A DNA stretch of 64,000 nt from Laccaria trichodermophora (taxonomy: Eukaryota; Basidiomycota; Agaricomycetes; Agaricales; Hydnangiaceae). The notes below the pieces were generated by a model that saw only the letters and a program-made list of their open reading frames with translations, was not told the DNA's origin and searched no databases. The position numbers and the translations under genes are program-made. The DNA is taken from positions 492,799-556,798 of the forward strand of contig JACTVC010000031.1 in the NCBI GenBank assembly GCA_018417955.1. Reading direction: 5' to 3'. Numbering within the stretch: the first letter of the stretch is position 1; each line of letters starts with the position of its first letter. Shown in pieces: positions 10,550 to 22,361 of this stretch.

Positions 10550-12637
10550 GGGGGAGAGACGCTGGACCCTCCAAGCTCTGAATCCACATTTAAGAACCTG
10601 GGTTAAGATCATCGTCGGAGATAAATCGAGGATGATAGGGGTGCGCTCGCCCGCGGCATTTGAACGACATTGGTGATCTCGAAGGTCGAGACCCCTTATC
10701 TTCGAATTGGCTGATCCTATTCGAAGAGAAATAAGTACCAGATGACCAGTTATGCTTTGAACTGACGAGGATGATGACTTCTCGTCGACTCAAACAAACT
10801 TGAATGCCAAGGTCTCAGAATGAGTGGTTGGAGGCTGTTTGCAAGAAGAAAACCGATTAGCCTAATTCGACGGTGTGCCAGGTACACACCTGCGCTGCGG
10901 GAGCTGGGATAGGTAGATGTGCGACGCTATTCTGCCACAGGGGACGGTAGTTGGAACTTTGCAAGAAGCACTTAGCGTTGAATTGAGGATGGAACCAGGC
11001 TTGGCTAGCTGGCTGCCTAAATGAAAAGACACGTGGCATCTTAAGCAAAGTAACGCACCTCAACATTTCTCCTTATCTCGACCACCAAACCGCTGCAACA
11101 GCAGCTTAAAACTTGCAGTGAGGCTGTGTGGAAATATGACCTGCTCAAAAAATTGAAGCGCACAACTTGAGTTGTCGAGACTTGAGGTTGCGAAACTTAA
11201 CAGGATTCGAAGCGGAGGTACGCCGGAGAAGATGATCGAGGGAGGGCACAGCAGATCACCATCCGCTTGGGCTTGGTATCTCCCAAACTCTTCTCTCTCA
11301 TGATGAACGGGATGGAAGCCGTTTCCGAGGAAAGTCCGTGAGAGCTTAGATCAGATCATCCAATCAGGATTGAGCGGTCTTGCAAAACACGCGCAAGGCT
11401 TATTCGTTGCAAACCATCTCGCCAGCGATTACACAAGTACCGTCCAAGTAGACTTTTAATGTTTATCTCATTAATCCACTTTTTAATGAAGTCGTTGCGA
11501 AGCTGTTCCCTTCTACAGCACAACTCTTCTCCGATTCAGCACCCTGAGTTTTCTTTTGGTTTTCTTCTAAGCGGAAATTTCTTGGCGTGATGAGTAACTC
11601 ATATGCTGGAGATTCGTACCAGCATCACATTGAAAGGAACGTATTTTTTCGCGGTGTGGGGTATATAAAGATATAAAATGGGGAAATGCCGTTCCATCAT
11701 CCAAGGGAAATCCAAGTCAATTCTTAACGCACCTAATATCGTGAGTGGTCCCCGTTGAAAATCTCCCATTCCATGAGGCTAGTAATAAACCCTGACTGGG
11801 AGTGATGTGAAATTTATAAATTTAATGCTAGTCGCCCTTCTCACCCTCACCAACAGATCCCACTGGCAGGCGTCGTCAGGCTATTCCCACGACTGCTCGA
11901 CCAAGCTTCCACTCAGTGAATTCCTTACAGTTTCTGCGCATGAAAGGCCGGGTTCGATGAAGTTTATTATTGCTGAGATTTCCCGGCAAGTAAAAAGGGT
12001 ACGTTTTCTAAACGTTTTCTGATTGACCGTTGCTCTAAGAAATATTGCGCTGTTTTTTGTACTGATTGAACATGATGGCGGGTTGAGGCGGAAGGAGGTC
12101 AGATATCGAAGAACAGACTCAGAGTTGCCTTACTATATCAGTCTTATGACCCAATGTATACGTAAGAGTAGGTTGGGGGAACGTGAGATCTCCAGAGCCG
12201 ATGCCGATCGCAAGAAGGTTTTGCCAAACAGTAATTACAATCTTATCTTTTGTAAATTACTTCCACGTCCGTCGTCCATTTCCAAGTTCCGCCTCCTTTG
12301 GCCTACAGCCAAGAGACTTTACCCTGCTTCCCCGGACCCCAACCTTCCCCAATTACCCCGTGATTCAGAATGAGACGCGCTGCATAGTAGACCCGAGGAA
12401 ATTTATTTTCCAGCGGCTAGGTCGGACCGTATTCTGTAGTATGCTCAACAAGTACTAGGTTTGAACCTTCTCCAGGCCTATCAATCCTTCAACAAACATT
12501 GACGTTTCTCAGTCAGACTTCATCACTCAGCGCAGACGATGTGACCGGCTACTTAGCCCCTATCGTCCTGACCGTTCGACTTAAAATCGTATAATGGAAA
12601 GATGCAATCCTCCACTTAACGGACTCCACTCTCCATC
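10550..12637. other. Intergenic region; one weak small secreted ORF
   Basis: Mostly featureless. Around 11658-11678 there is a TATATAAAGATATAAAA cluster, and at 11807 (+) an ATG opens with MKFINLMLVALLTLTN, resembling a signal peptide, followed by SGYSHDCS. This could be the first exon of a small secreted protein, but I cannot extend it into a convincing gene. Other open frames here (10590-11066 -, 12023-12458 +) show no motif. Confidence 0.3.
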
Positions 12638-14955
12638 ATGGTTCGACCTCATTTGTTCTTATCAACTCTTCTCGCGGCCACTGCATCTGCGAGCCCATCC
12701 ATATATCCTCGCTCGACCCCCTCACCCATCAACCTTGGCATCCCTTCAGCTCTTCCTGCTAACGCATCACAAGCTCTCGACCCGTGCCTCATCTCCTTCT
12801 CAATCGAAACAGCATTCATTAACCAATTTCTTGGGAACAAGTCGAATCCGAATGCACTAACCCTCCAGCTCATCTCCAATATCGTCAATAGAACCGGTTC
12901 TGTTGCTCTCCGGTGAGTCATCTTTTCAATTTTATAACCGACCGTAGCTTGACCTACTACCCTTCTTCGCTTGTGAATGTATAGCCCTGGGGGAGCTTCA
13001 GTGTAAGTTTTAACGTGCCTCTCTCCTGCCAAATCTGAAGCCCAATTCATACTAGGGATTCCTCAATATTCGATTCTAGTCTCACGGGAAGTCAGATTCT
13101 TGACCTCTCTCCAGCAGGGGGCGTCTATCGCACAACCTATGGTCCTTCCTTCTTTGACACCATCAATCTCATGCCCCCTTCGACGAAGGTCATTTTGGAC
13201 CTAAATTTACTCAACAATTCGTACGAAGTTGCCTATAACCAAGCGGCTGCGGCAGTCCAGTACTTAGGAAGTAGATTGGACGCTCTGGAGAGTGAGTGAC
13301 TAGGGCCTCGTCCCTTGTCTTCAGCTCAAATCTGTAAATTCTACAGTCGGGAACGAGCCTGACCTGTATGTGCCCGATGGCCATAAGAACGCGTCAGATT
13401 GGGATCCTGAAATTTACACCCAAACATGGGTTGTAAGTTTCCATCGTTTCAATTCTTGTGATTCTTATGGTGACCGAAATCTGTAGAATTGGTCCACGAA
13501 CATCACTATGGGGCTCAACCTTCCCAAGAATTTCTTCCAACCCGGGGGATTCAGTACGTTTCCCCGTATTGACTTCACCTCGGGCCGTGTATTCATTTAG
13601 TGATTTAGTGCACGAACCCACTGTAGTGAATTTCACAACTACGAATATGATCGACGATGGTATCAACAACGCATCGACTGTTAAGACTTACTCGCAACAT
13701 GTATGCAGCACGTTCCCACATTTATTGAGTCGTACTTACTCCGTCGTCATTTAGATGTACAGGTTCGACACTTGCACCCCAGCCACAGATGCCATGGTCA
13801 CGTACGATAATCTCGTCAATCACCAAAATATCACGAGTCAGTTCATTCTTCTAGCCCCCGACACTTGGACATTGACCATTCTTCGCCTCTTTTAGCCTTC
13901 ATCGACCTTTACTTACCTCAAATTGCCGCAGCCCAGAATACTGGGTCTAACCTGGTAGTAGGTAAGTTGTGATGGCATAATATGATCTTTGAAAGCGAGT
14001 TAAGGAATCATAGGCGAATTCAACTCTGTTGGCTGCTCCGGAAAACAAAATATCACCAATACTTTCGGTCAGGCGTTGTGGTATGCGATGTCATGTATAT
14101 CGGGTCTTTTCAACTTAACGACTTTCAACTTTAGGCTTGCGGACTCCATCTTGTACTCAGCGTCGGTGAATATCACTCGGATGTACACACACCAAGGTAA
14201 ACCCTTTATCGGGTGGATGATTACCTTAGGCTGACACGTTTCTCGCAGGAGCTACCCTCCTCGGCCAGTCTTCCGTGCAACTCAACACCCCAGGTTTCAG
14301 CTGGTACTCCAGTTCTCCCTAGATATCTTACGCCAGCTGACGACTATCCAGGTACAACTTCGTCTACCCCTCTGACTCCGCTCGTAACGGCCCCGCCCGG
14401 GCCACTCCATCCTACCCTGGCCTTCTCCTCGTGGCTGAAGCGATGGGTACCTCCGCCAACACCACCAGGATCACCTCGTTCCCCCTGGCCGCCCACCCCA
14501 ACCTTGCCATTTACGCCATCTGGGATACGTCTGACCGCGTTAACGCCCCCGCCCGCATTGCTGTCCTCAATTTGGGCCCCGAATCAGATCTCAGCATCGA
14601 CCTCTCCTCGCTAGGTCCTACCGGCGTGAAGAGACTTCATTCCCCGACGAAAGATAACCAAGATTCCAACACTGTCACTTGGGCGGGGCAAAGCTACACG
14701 AATGGCACGGCGAATGGCACGGTGGTTGTCGAGAAGCCGCTTAGCGATGGAAGCGTCGCGATAGGATCGTATGAGGGGGTGTTGGTGTTTCTTGGTGGAT
14801 CCGTCAACGGGACCGTCAACGCGACACCTGTTGGTAACTCTTCGTCTTCTACGTCTACCTCAGCGAAGAGCAGTGCTACTCGGTTCGGAGGGCGGTCCTG
14901 GTACGCGTTCTCGTCTTGGTGTTCCTTGTTGGGTCTTGCGTTGTTTGTGCTTTGA
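12638..14955 (+). CDS. GH79-like beta-glucuronidase family glycosidase, secreted, possible GPI anchor
   Basis: Extracellular retaining glycoside hydrolase of the GH79 type (clan GH-A). The signal peptide starts MVRPHLFLSTLLAATASAS. The catalytic acid/base lies in LEIGNEPDLY, created exactly by splicing, and the likely nucleophile in VVGEFNSVGCSG. Other family blocks are RPGGASVDSSIFD, GGVYRTTYGPSFF, QTWVNWSTNIT and NITRMYTHQG, with a C-terminal beta-domain containing ITSFPLAAHPNLAIYAIWD. About ten short introns (first 12913, GT-AG) are needed and all joins tested stay in frame. The tail is Ser/Thr-rich and ends in a hydrophobic stretch (SSWCSLLGLALFVL), consistent with a GPI signal. Many N-glycosylation sequons are present. 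Intact as far as I can read. Confidence 0.85.
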
Positions 14956-15422
14956 GGGTCGTCGTTGATTTATTTTATTCATTTATTCGTGTATGTCGAG
15001 CTACTAAAGAAAAGGCATTCAATCTATTCTGAATACTACTCGTGGAGTCTTGCTCTCTCTTGCTGCGTAGACAGGTGATCATCGATCATCCCTGGAGTCT
15101 TTGAGGCTCTCTCGATAAACCCTACCTCAACAAAGGAATCATAGGGGGGATGGGGTCGTGTGCTCACAGATCGACGGATGTGTTACCCGAGCTGGTACAT
15201 TTTCCCCTTTTTTTCTTTATCAACGTCTGGTTATCGTACAAATTTGAAGTAGGGTTCCAAAGAAAAACGCGCAATATGAGCTGCCTGAGAATCAGCAAAA
15301 GCACATCCACCCTGATGCAGATGATATCATCAGTTCAAGAAATCTGAGTTGACATCAACTAACCAGAGATGACAACTGTGTGAAAAGGGTACGTTATTAA
15401 CAAATGGATTGCGGGTGATTGG
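14956..15422. other. Intergenic between convergent genes
   Basis: 3' flanks of the GH79-like gene (+) and of the next minus-strand gene. The small frame 15150-15347 has no motif. Nothing else seen. Confidence 0.45.
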
Positions 15423-16776
15423 TTATATCTTACGGGCTTGTTTTCCAGCCGAGTTTATTGCCATGTAGCTTGGGCGTTCTAAACTGTTGTCAAAGGGTTA
15501 TATCCTCAAAGTAAAAAAGACACGTACTCTCAGGCAGCAGGCCTGGAGTCATTTGTAACGTCCGTGTCCTTACTACTCCATCCGTCTGAAAAATCTCCCC
15601 AACAGTTAGATCGTGCCACGCGGAGTCAGGGCTCTTCCAATCTACTGTAAAAAAATATTAGGGTTGATGGACCACTGCTGGTCCTAGGAGTATAACCCAC
15701 CGCATCCAGGGAGTAGTTTGATTTGTTTCAAAAAACTTGGAGGAGGCTGAGGTAACGCAGAAATCTTGGGCTGTGATGTGCTGGCACTCTTCTCCCCTTG
15801 GTATACAACTGCTATCGGTTCATCTTCCTTAATTCCGGGAAAATCAGCAGAAGAAAGTGGTAAAGCATCAGCATCGTTCATAAAAGTCTCCCCGCAATCA
15901 TCCTCGAATATTTGAACAACTTGGTTCGAAGCCTCTTCCGCTTGAAGGAGGCGGGACCTTAAAGAAGAAACGTTGTGAGGCGGAGGGATGGAGAGAGTAT
16001 CGAGGCGACCCAAAGAAAGGTCGACCTTATTGAAGGATGTTTTCGAAGCGACGTCACCATCTTGATCATAGACGCGATAATAGACTAAAGGTCGACGATG
16101 GATAACGTCATATCTGTTAAATAAATAGAAAGGCGTACCGTAACGTGGTTCATCACTCCATTCAGGTAGTGTTTTCGGGTCCAGCGTACTCGCCGCCGTT
16201 GAACGTTTCTCAACTGCTGACACCTCAATCATCAGGGCCATTGGGTCAGTTTCAGATGATCCCGGACCAGGGTTTCCTCGCAGTGAGAGACGAGTAGAGT
16301 GTTCCAAGGGGAGCGTCTCCGACAGCGACGAGTACAACTTGCACGAGATGTCACTTCCACAAGGTTCAAATCCCTCGATCCGGAAGATGTACCTCTTCAC
16401 CGAAGCGACGGTGCGTGGAGGTGCCACGGATCTGGATAGAATGCGGCTGATGAAACGATCGTTAGAGTAAAGCGGATTGTTTGTTATCAGCACGCCGTTG
16501 TTGGTGTAGAGTCTGTAATATACTACATGCTGAAATCAGGAGGAAAGTGACTCATATGAATTCCAAAAGATTCTTACTGTAATCGTGTGGAGCTTTTCCT
16601 CGCCCAGGATGCCTAGCCGTCTGCACCTTGCGAGATGTCGTCAGGTCAGAGAGCATCGTCAAACAACAGGTCACAGTACACTGGGATCGTCCCCTCTGCC
16701 GTCTGACGAGTCTGACAACGCTGTACCAACAACCATTGCTTGATTGAACTTCAACAATGTAGTGCGGGGTTGACAA
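15423..16776 (-). CDS. Basidiomycete-specific cytosolic-type protein of unknown function
   Basis: The main exon (16493-15684 plus its splice-in) reads YYRLYTNNG...NPLYSNDRFISRI, YYRVYDQDGDVASKTSF, SIPPPHNVSSLRSRL and QIFEDDCGETFMND. A further exon encodes VDWKSPDSAWHDLTVGEIF followed by TDGVVRTRTL, and a last one YMAINSAGKQARKI with the stop at 15423. This block order (duplicated YYRxY...NPLYxxD modules, then a C-terminal WHxLTVGExxxTDGVxRT segment) is a pattern I know from many agaricomycete hypothetical proteins. No enzymatic motif or signal peptide is visible. The start is uncertain: MSTPHYIVEV (16776) opens a frame joined by a GTAAGA donor near 16580. Confidence 0.6.
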
Positions 16777-17148
16777 GGTTAGAACTTACATGTCGTTGTT
16801 CGAGATGTCCGCAAGAGGCCATCACGTAACAGCAAGGGGTGAGAGAGTTGAGAATCTTTTGTCCAGGCACTGCCTCACTCGCTTGCTCATTCGGGCTCTT
16901 GGGTCGCATGAATAAAGGGTTTCTCTGGACTGGTCGCTGTGCGTAGCTAAGGTTGTCAAGCAAGAATGCGCCAATACTAAGTAAGACCCATTCTTCGATG
17001 CTCTTCATCATTTGCACTGGTGACGTTGTCAATGTGAACGAGGTTTGAACAAAATTACTACAACGTTGACGAATTCGAAAGAGCAGAGATTCAAGGCATT
17101 GAAGGTAGTAGCTTTGTAAGATGCGTATAGGCGATGGATACTCAGTAC

Positions 17149-19230
17149 TCAGTGCTCGCACAGTGAAAACTCAGACGCAACGAAAGCCTCCCCATGCTTG
17201 ATCATGAGGTGCTTTCTCTCATCCATCAGCTCGAGCCTGGTCTCTTTCGCGTCCTCCAAAGTAATTGGGAAATCTTCGACGTTCCCAAAAACATGGTCTT
17301 GAAGTTCCATGGGGAGCTCCCCCAAACCCTTCCCTTTCTTCTTCACGCCACTAGAGGGCGCTGCCTGCTGCTGATTGATCAACGTTGCTTCTCTCCACCA
17401 ATCCATCCGTTGGACAGGGACATTGGCTGTGCTAATCACGCGAATGTTTGGGTCAACGAGGAAAAGTGCTAGAATTTTTCTGTGACCGGGTTTCGTTGGG
17501 TCCGCAAGCTCGAATGGTTGAACTTGGTGCTGGAGAATATTAGGGAAGGCAAGAAGGCGTCCTTGGCGCGTCTCGACGCTTCCGACGTCTTGAACAGCTG
17601 CTTCTTCCTGTTCAATGCCAAAGACGACAGGAAGCCAATCGTGGTGGTCTTGCTCGTAATTAATATCTACCGCAAATTCGTCTGAGGTTTGCTGACGGAA
17701 AGCAAGAGAGGAGGCCGTGATGTTCGACGTGGAATAATAGTACAGGGCGGTGGCGCAGATATGTTCGTTCTAGAATGAGACAGATCTGATTATCACGAGA
17801 GAAATATGAGAGATGTGAGACCACGTACCAGCTGGCCTTCGACATGCCACGTCCCACCCTCGTATTTCGGCTTTTCCGGAGTTAACTCAATGTTCGCGAG
17901 TTTGACGATGATTTGTAGCCCTCTGCTTGCGTACATCTCTCTTAGATTGAGAGGTTCGGACTCTGGCGGCGCTTGGAAATTCTCTTCTGCGTCGGGGAGT
18001 ACCACTTTTCTGACCGACTTATACCATTCCTCTCTCCGCTCCGCATACTCATCCTCATCTTCGTCCTCCCTCTGCTGCGGACCGTCTGTCTCGGGGCCGT
18101 TCTCCGGATCTGGGTCGTAAACGACATCCGTGTACTCGATGCGTGGTGTATGGGAGAAGTCAGGGATGAGAGGTGCCAGAGTGAGTTCCCATAGGGGAAC
18201 TGCTGCGGTGATGATTTGCTCAACGATGCCGTACAGTTTACGGTCTTTCACGGGATGGAGGTTGTTAATATACGTCGTAATTCTGATTTTAGCATCAAAT
18301 TATGATGACCGAAAAAGAAAGCAAAACATAAGACGAACTTTGCATTTTCCTCCCTGATGTCGACCTGGCATGGCAACCACTGAAAATTTTGACTGTAAGG
18401 ATTCTTCACTTTACTGTCGTTGTCGTAGCCATCATCCTCCGCAATCTGAGTCTCCGACTCCTTTGGCTGAGGTATCACCTCGCCTTCTCCGCACTTCGAA
18501 ATGCAATCTTCCAAAGTGGTCGTCTGCCCCGCCTCAAGAATTTTCGAGCGTCCGTAAACCAATGGGAATAAACTGGGGTGCACCAAATCTAAGACTTTCT
18601 CCTCCGATCCTGGGTGCCAATCCTTAAGGCGGTCTGGTATATCCTCCAAGGGCTTAACCGCCTCGATGAGTGCAAGTCGGACTGACTCCGGAACAGCGGT
18701 GTCTGACTTGACGACGTCGCCGTTATATACGCGGATACCGCCGTTTGGAGATTTATGGAATAGTGTGGCTTTGTGCTTGAGTTCTTCGATGCACCGATTT
18801 GCCATGGCTTCCGTGACGTCCTTATTTTTGTCGCCAAGGATTTCAGCCTTCCATTTTGAGGCGATTTTCTTGTCTTGAATCTGTTTCGTGATAAGTAAAG
18901 TACAGGAACATCAATGGTATGTATGGTGCCTTGACGTGCCAGTCCTGTTTATCCGTCACAGCGTTCATGATTTGTAGCATCGTAAATTCACGTAGAGTGG
19001 TGAGTGGAAGCCTATGGGGTGTGTAGCGTGTAATGACGCTGGGAAAAGCGCTATGCTCACTGGGTCGCACCGGCTCCTAGATCGTGGTAACACAAAGCAC
19101 TTGGAAATGGTTGCGCGATGTATTGGGGCTGGCCCTTCTTGGGCACATAGTTGAGCGGTAATCCAAAGCCTGGGAGGCCCATGTCCATTTGAGCCTTCTT
19201 CGTTGCTGATCTAGTCTTCTTGGGTGCCAT
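17149..19230 (-). CDS. DUF4246 family protein, copy 1
   Basis: Large fungal protein of the DUF4246 family. The first exon starts MAPKKTRSATKKAQMDMG; splicing at 19060-19012 (49 bp) gives Q then LPLTTLREFTMLQIMNAVTD. Then come MANRCIEELKHKATLF, GDVVKSDTAVPESV, DLVHPSLFPLVYGR, TYINNLHPVKDRKLYGIVE, VYDPDPENGPET, KLANIELTPEKPKYEGGTWH with VEGQ, NEHICATALYYYST, FPNILQHQVQPFEL, GHRKILALFLVDPNIRV and the C-terminal FSLCEH. The HxE of WHVE and the later GHRK resemble the metal ligands and the Arg region of 2-oxoglutarate/Fe(II) oxygenases. That link is inference, and no substrate is known. It carries a Gln/Lys-rich insert near the end (QQQAAPSSGVKKKGKG) that copy 2 lacks. The frame is intact. It is divergently arranged with copy 2. 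Confidence 0.85.
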
Positions 19231-19957
19231 AAGTAAGTCCTACGAGCCGTAGACCCAATGTAGACTTGTGTTGGATGAGAGCTTGGAGGGAATGGAAATC
19301 GAAAGATGCGCCGTTATAACGTGGATGATTGATGATCGATGACACATGATGCAGAATCTGATCTTGTAGGCGACTTACGCAAGTAAAGATCTGTAAAGAT
19401 TCAATATTCAGGGTTCAATGTCATGGACTCATAACTACCGTCTTTGACGGAGATTCATTCCATCGAAGATGAGGATATGGTCCCTGCGCAAACCTTTACC
19501 TAGCATCTCCTTCGGAAAACACTTCAAGAAGACTACACGGATTTAAAGGTGCAAGCCTACAAGTCGAACGAATCAAATGGGTTTTGACTTGCTGCCGAGC
19601 ATAAGCGGCCAGCCGCTTCATCTTCCAGTGTACATAGTTGTCATGGTGATGCAACGGTGAAGGTAAAGTCGCGTGGGCGTGCCAGTGGGACGTGGGAAAG
19701 TGCGCGACCGGCGGAACAGGCGGTCCGAGCCGGCGATAATCCTCTTCAGCCTTGTTCTGCCACAACTTTCAGTTGTGGCAAATCGACTCAGACCAGACGT
19801 TCAACTATGAGAATTTATAAGTTCCAAAAGTATGTGATGTTTTTCGACAGTTTTGATAACATAAAATCAACATAAAACTTAATTATTTTTCAAGCCAAAG
19901 GAAACAAGAGCTCTCAATTGGCTGGCTCTCAACCCATCACGGCCTTCACGCAGGCCA
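19231..19957. other. Divergent promoter region between DUF4246 copies 1 and 2, with a repeat
   Basis: Holds the upstream regions of two divergently oriented DUF4246 genes. At 19759-19780 a perfect hairpin (TGCCACAAC...GTTGTGGCA) precedes AAATCGACTCAGACCAGACG. A related block occurs downstream of copy 2 near 22390-22505 (see findings). Confidence 0.45.
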
Positions 19958-21931
19958 ATGGCTTCGGACACTGATATCCCAGGAATTGACCAGCCCCTCT
20001 CCTATGAACCAGAACGTAGTAGACTCCTTCCAAACCTCCTGCTCGATGACGACAGAGATTCTGATCGCAGCATCTTGAACGACGAACCGTCAACCAACCA
20101 ATTACCGCTCACCACGCTTCGCGAATTCACGATGTTGTACATCATGAACGCCGTTACCGATAAGCCAGATTGGAACACCAAGGTTCGCGTCATTTCAATT
20201 TCGTGCAGCCATGAATTGTGTATCAGTGTGTCACTTTCAGATTTTTGATGACGCGATAAGGTCGAGATGGAAGGCTGAGGCGTTAGCTATGCCTGGGAGG
20301 GATGTCACTGAGAGCATGGCTGAATGGTGTATGGAGGAATTGGAGTACAAGGCTACGCGCTTTGGCGGGATGCCAGGTGGCGCGATCAAGGTGTTCAATG
20401 GCGACGTGGTCAAATCGGACACCGCCGTTCCGCACTCAGTTAAAGCTAAGCTGCAAGCTGCTGTGAAGCCCCTTGAAGATGTCCCTTCATGGGAGAAGGA
20501 CTGGCATCCCGGATCGGACGAGAAAGTCCTCGATTTGGTTCACCCGAGTTTATTTCCTGTTGTTTATGGGCGGACAAGGGCTCTTGGGAAGGGAAAGGGG
20601 TTCGCGACGTTGAAGAACTGCATCACAAGGTGCGGCGAGGGCGGTGTGTTGGAAGAGCAAGACGTTTCGGACATGGATGATAGGTATAGCGCGGAATACC
20701 AGTGGTTACCTTGCGAAGTGGGCATTTCCCGAGGCGACGGGCGAGTCAGGTAAAATCCTGTTGAGAGGATTGCATCCTCTGACAATAATTTAACAGAATC
20801 ACAAGCTACATTAACAACCTACACCCAGCGAAGCATAGGCACCTCTATTGCATTATCGAAGAAATTATCACTGCCTCGATTCCCCTTTGGAACATCACCC
20901 TCGCCCCCCTCGCCCCCCTCTGGTACGACCAACACCAGCCTCAATACATCGACTGCTACGATACCATCCCACAAGACGGACGTGATGTTATCTTCCGGAT
21001 TCCTTATTACGAGGTGGAGTACGATCCCGACCCAGAAAACGCCCCAGAAACAGAAGGTCCACAACGTCTCGAATGCGAGGATGATCCATCCTACTGGGAT
21101 AGGAGGCAACAATGGATCGAAACAACGAGAAAGGTCGTGCTGCCAGAGCCCAAGAACTTTTGGCCGCTTGAGGAGCCCCCTCTTTTTAATTTGAGGAAGA
21201 AATTTTCGAAGCGCGGCTTGCAGGTAATTGTCAAGCTGGCGAATATTGAACTAACGCCGGAGAAACCTTTATATAATGGAGGAACGTGGCATGTTGAAGG
21301 TCAACTCGTGGGTTTATTCTTATCATTTATTTTTCACGATGTTCAATGTTTTCAGAACGAACATATTTGCGCCACAGCGCTCTATTACTACTCTTCAACC
21401 AATATTACTCCCTCGTCTCTCGTATTCCGGCAACACACGGGTGGTTTCATGCATGGTCGGATTGTCTCCCGCCGAGACCAACACGACTGGCTCCCTGAGG
21501 TATTCGGGTGCTTTCAGGACGGATCAACGTTTCAAAATGTCGGGGGTGTCGATACGCGCGAAGGCTGCCTGTTGACGTCCCCCAATATCCTGCAGCACCA
21601 GGTTCAGCCGTTTGAGCTCGTGGATCGGACAAAACCAGGGCACAGAAAGATTCTTGCGCTTTTCTTGGTGGATCCGAATATCAAGATTATCAGTCCCGCG
21701 AATGTGCCGTGTCAGAGGAAGGATTGGTGGCGAAAGGAGATTGGGCCTGGGTTTGGGGCGTTACTTCCGAGGGAAGTGAGTGATATTGTGTTTGAGGGAG
21801 TGGATGAGTTCCCGATTGGCTTGGAAGAGGCGAAGGAAATGAGGCTTGAGCTTATGGAAGAGAGGAAAGCTTTTGCTTTGGATTTGGTTGCGGGACTCGA
21901 GGAAGAGAGATTTTCCCTTTGTGAGCATTGA
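19958..21931 (+). CDS. DUF4246 family protein, copy 2
   Basis: Same family and block order as copy 1: QLPLTTLREFTMLYIMNAVT, MAEWCMEELEYKATRF, GDVVKSDTAVPHSVKAKL, DLVHPSLFPVVYGR, YINNLHPAKHRHLYCIIEE, EYDPDPENAPETEGPQRLE, KLANIELTPEKPLYNGGTWH, NEHICATALYYYSSTNITPS, PNILQHQVQPFELVDRTKPG, HRKILALFLVDPNIKIISPA and the terminal FSLCEH. Introns near 20183-20232, 20751-20795 and 21309-21356 are short GT-AG. The long open frame is intact and the start MASDTDIPGIDQPLSYEPE is shared with the decayed copy 3. Putative HxE...H ligands as in copy 1, function inferred only as oxygenase-like. Clearly closer to copy 3 than to copy 1. Confidence 0.87.
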
Positions 21932-22361
21932 TTTTCAGGGGACTACTTTTGTGAATGGGTTCAATGGGAATATACCGCTCGCTCACAAAACGTGTCCGTT
22001 GCTGTGTTTTCTAGCCTTGTGATGCTTCTCGACGAAGCATATGCTTTTTATTAACCATACTTTCTGGATCCGTCTTCCTACGAAGACCCTCCTCGACGCC
22101 AACATGTTTCCTCGACCTGACCCAGATTGGAATTTGGAATAAGGTAAAGGCCGCGTCCGAAATGCTACTCTGGAACGTACGGAGATAGCTCGATTCAATG
22201 AAAAATTCCCCCCTTCTGCATCAAGCACTTCCAGCATCTCGGAGCTATGCATAAGTTGCGAAAGCAATTCTGCGATTCTGCCCGGGCATCGTGACTCGCT
22301 TGAGGCCCTTACGACATTCCTCTTTCCAGGATTCAAGTCCTCACACGTTCCAAAACATCCG

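Noticed and set aside
11807..12022. 71-codon frame with signal-peptide-like start
   Set aside because: Could not be extended or matched to a family; kept only as a remark in the intergenic entry.
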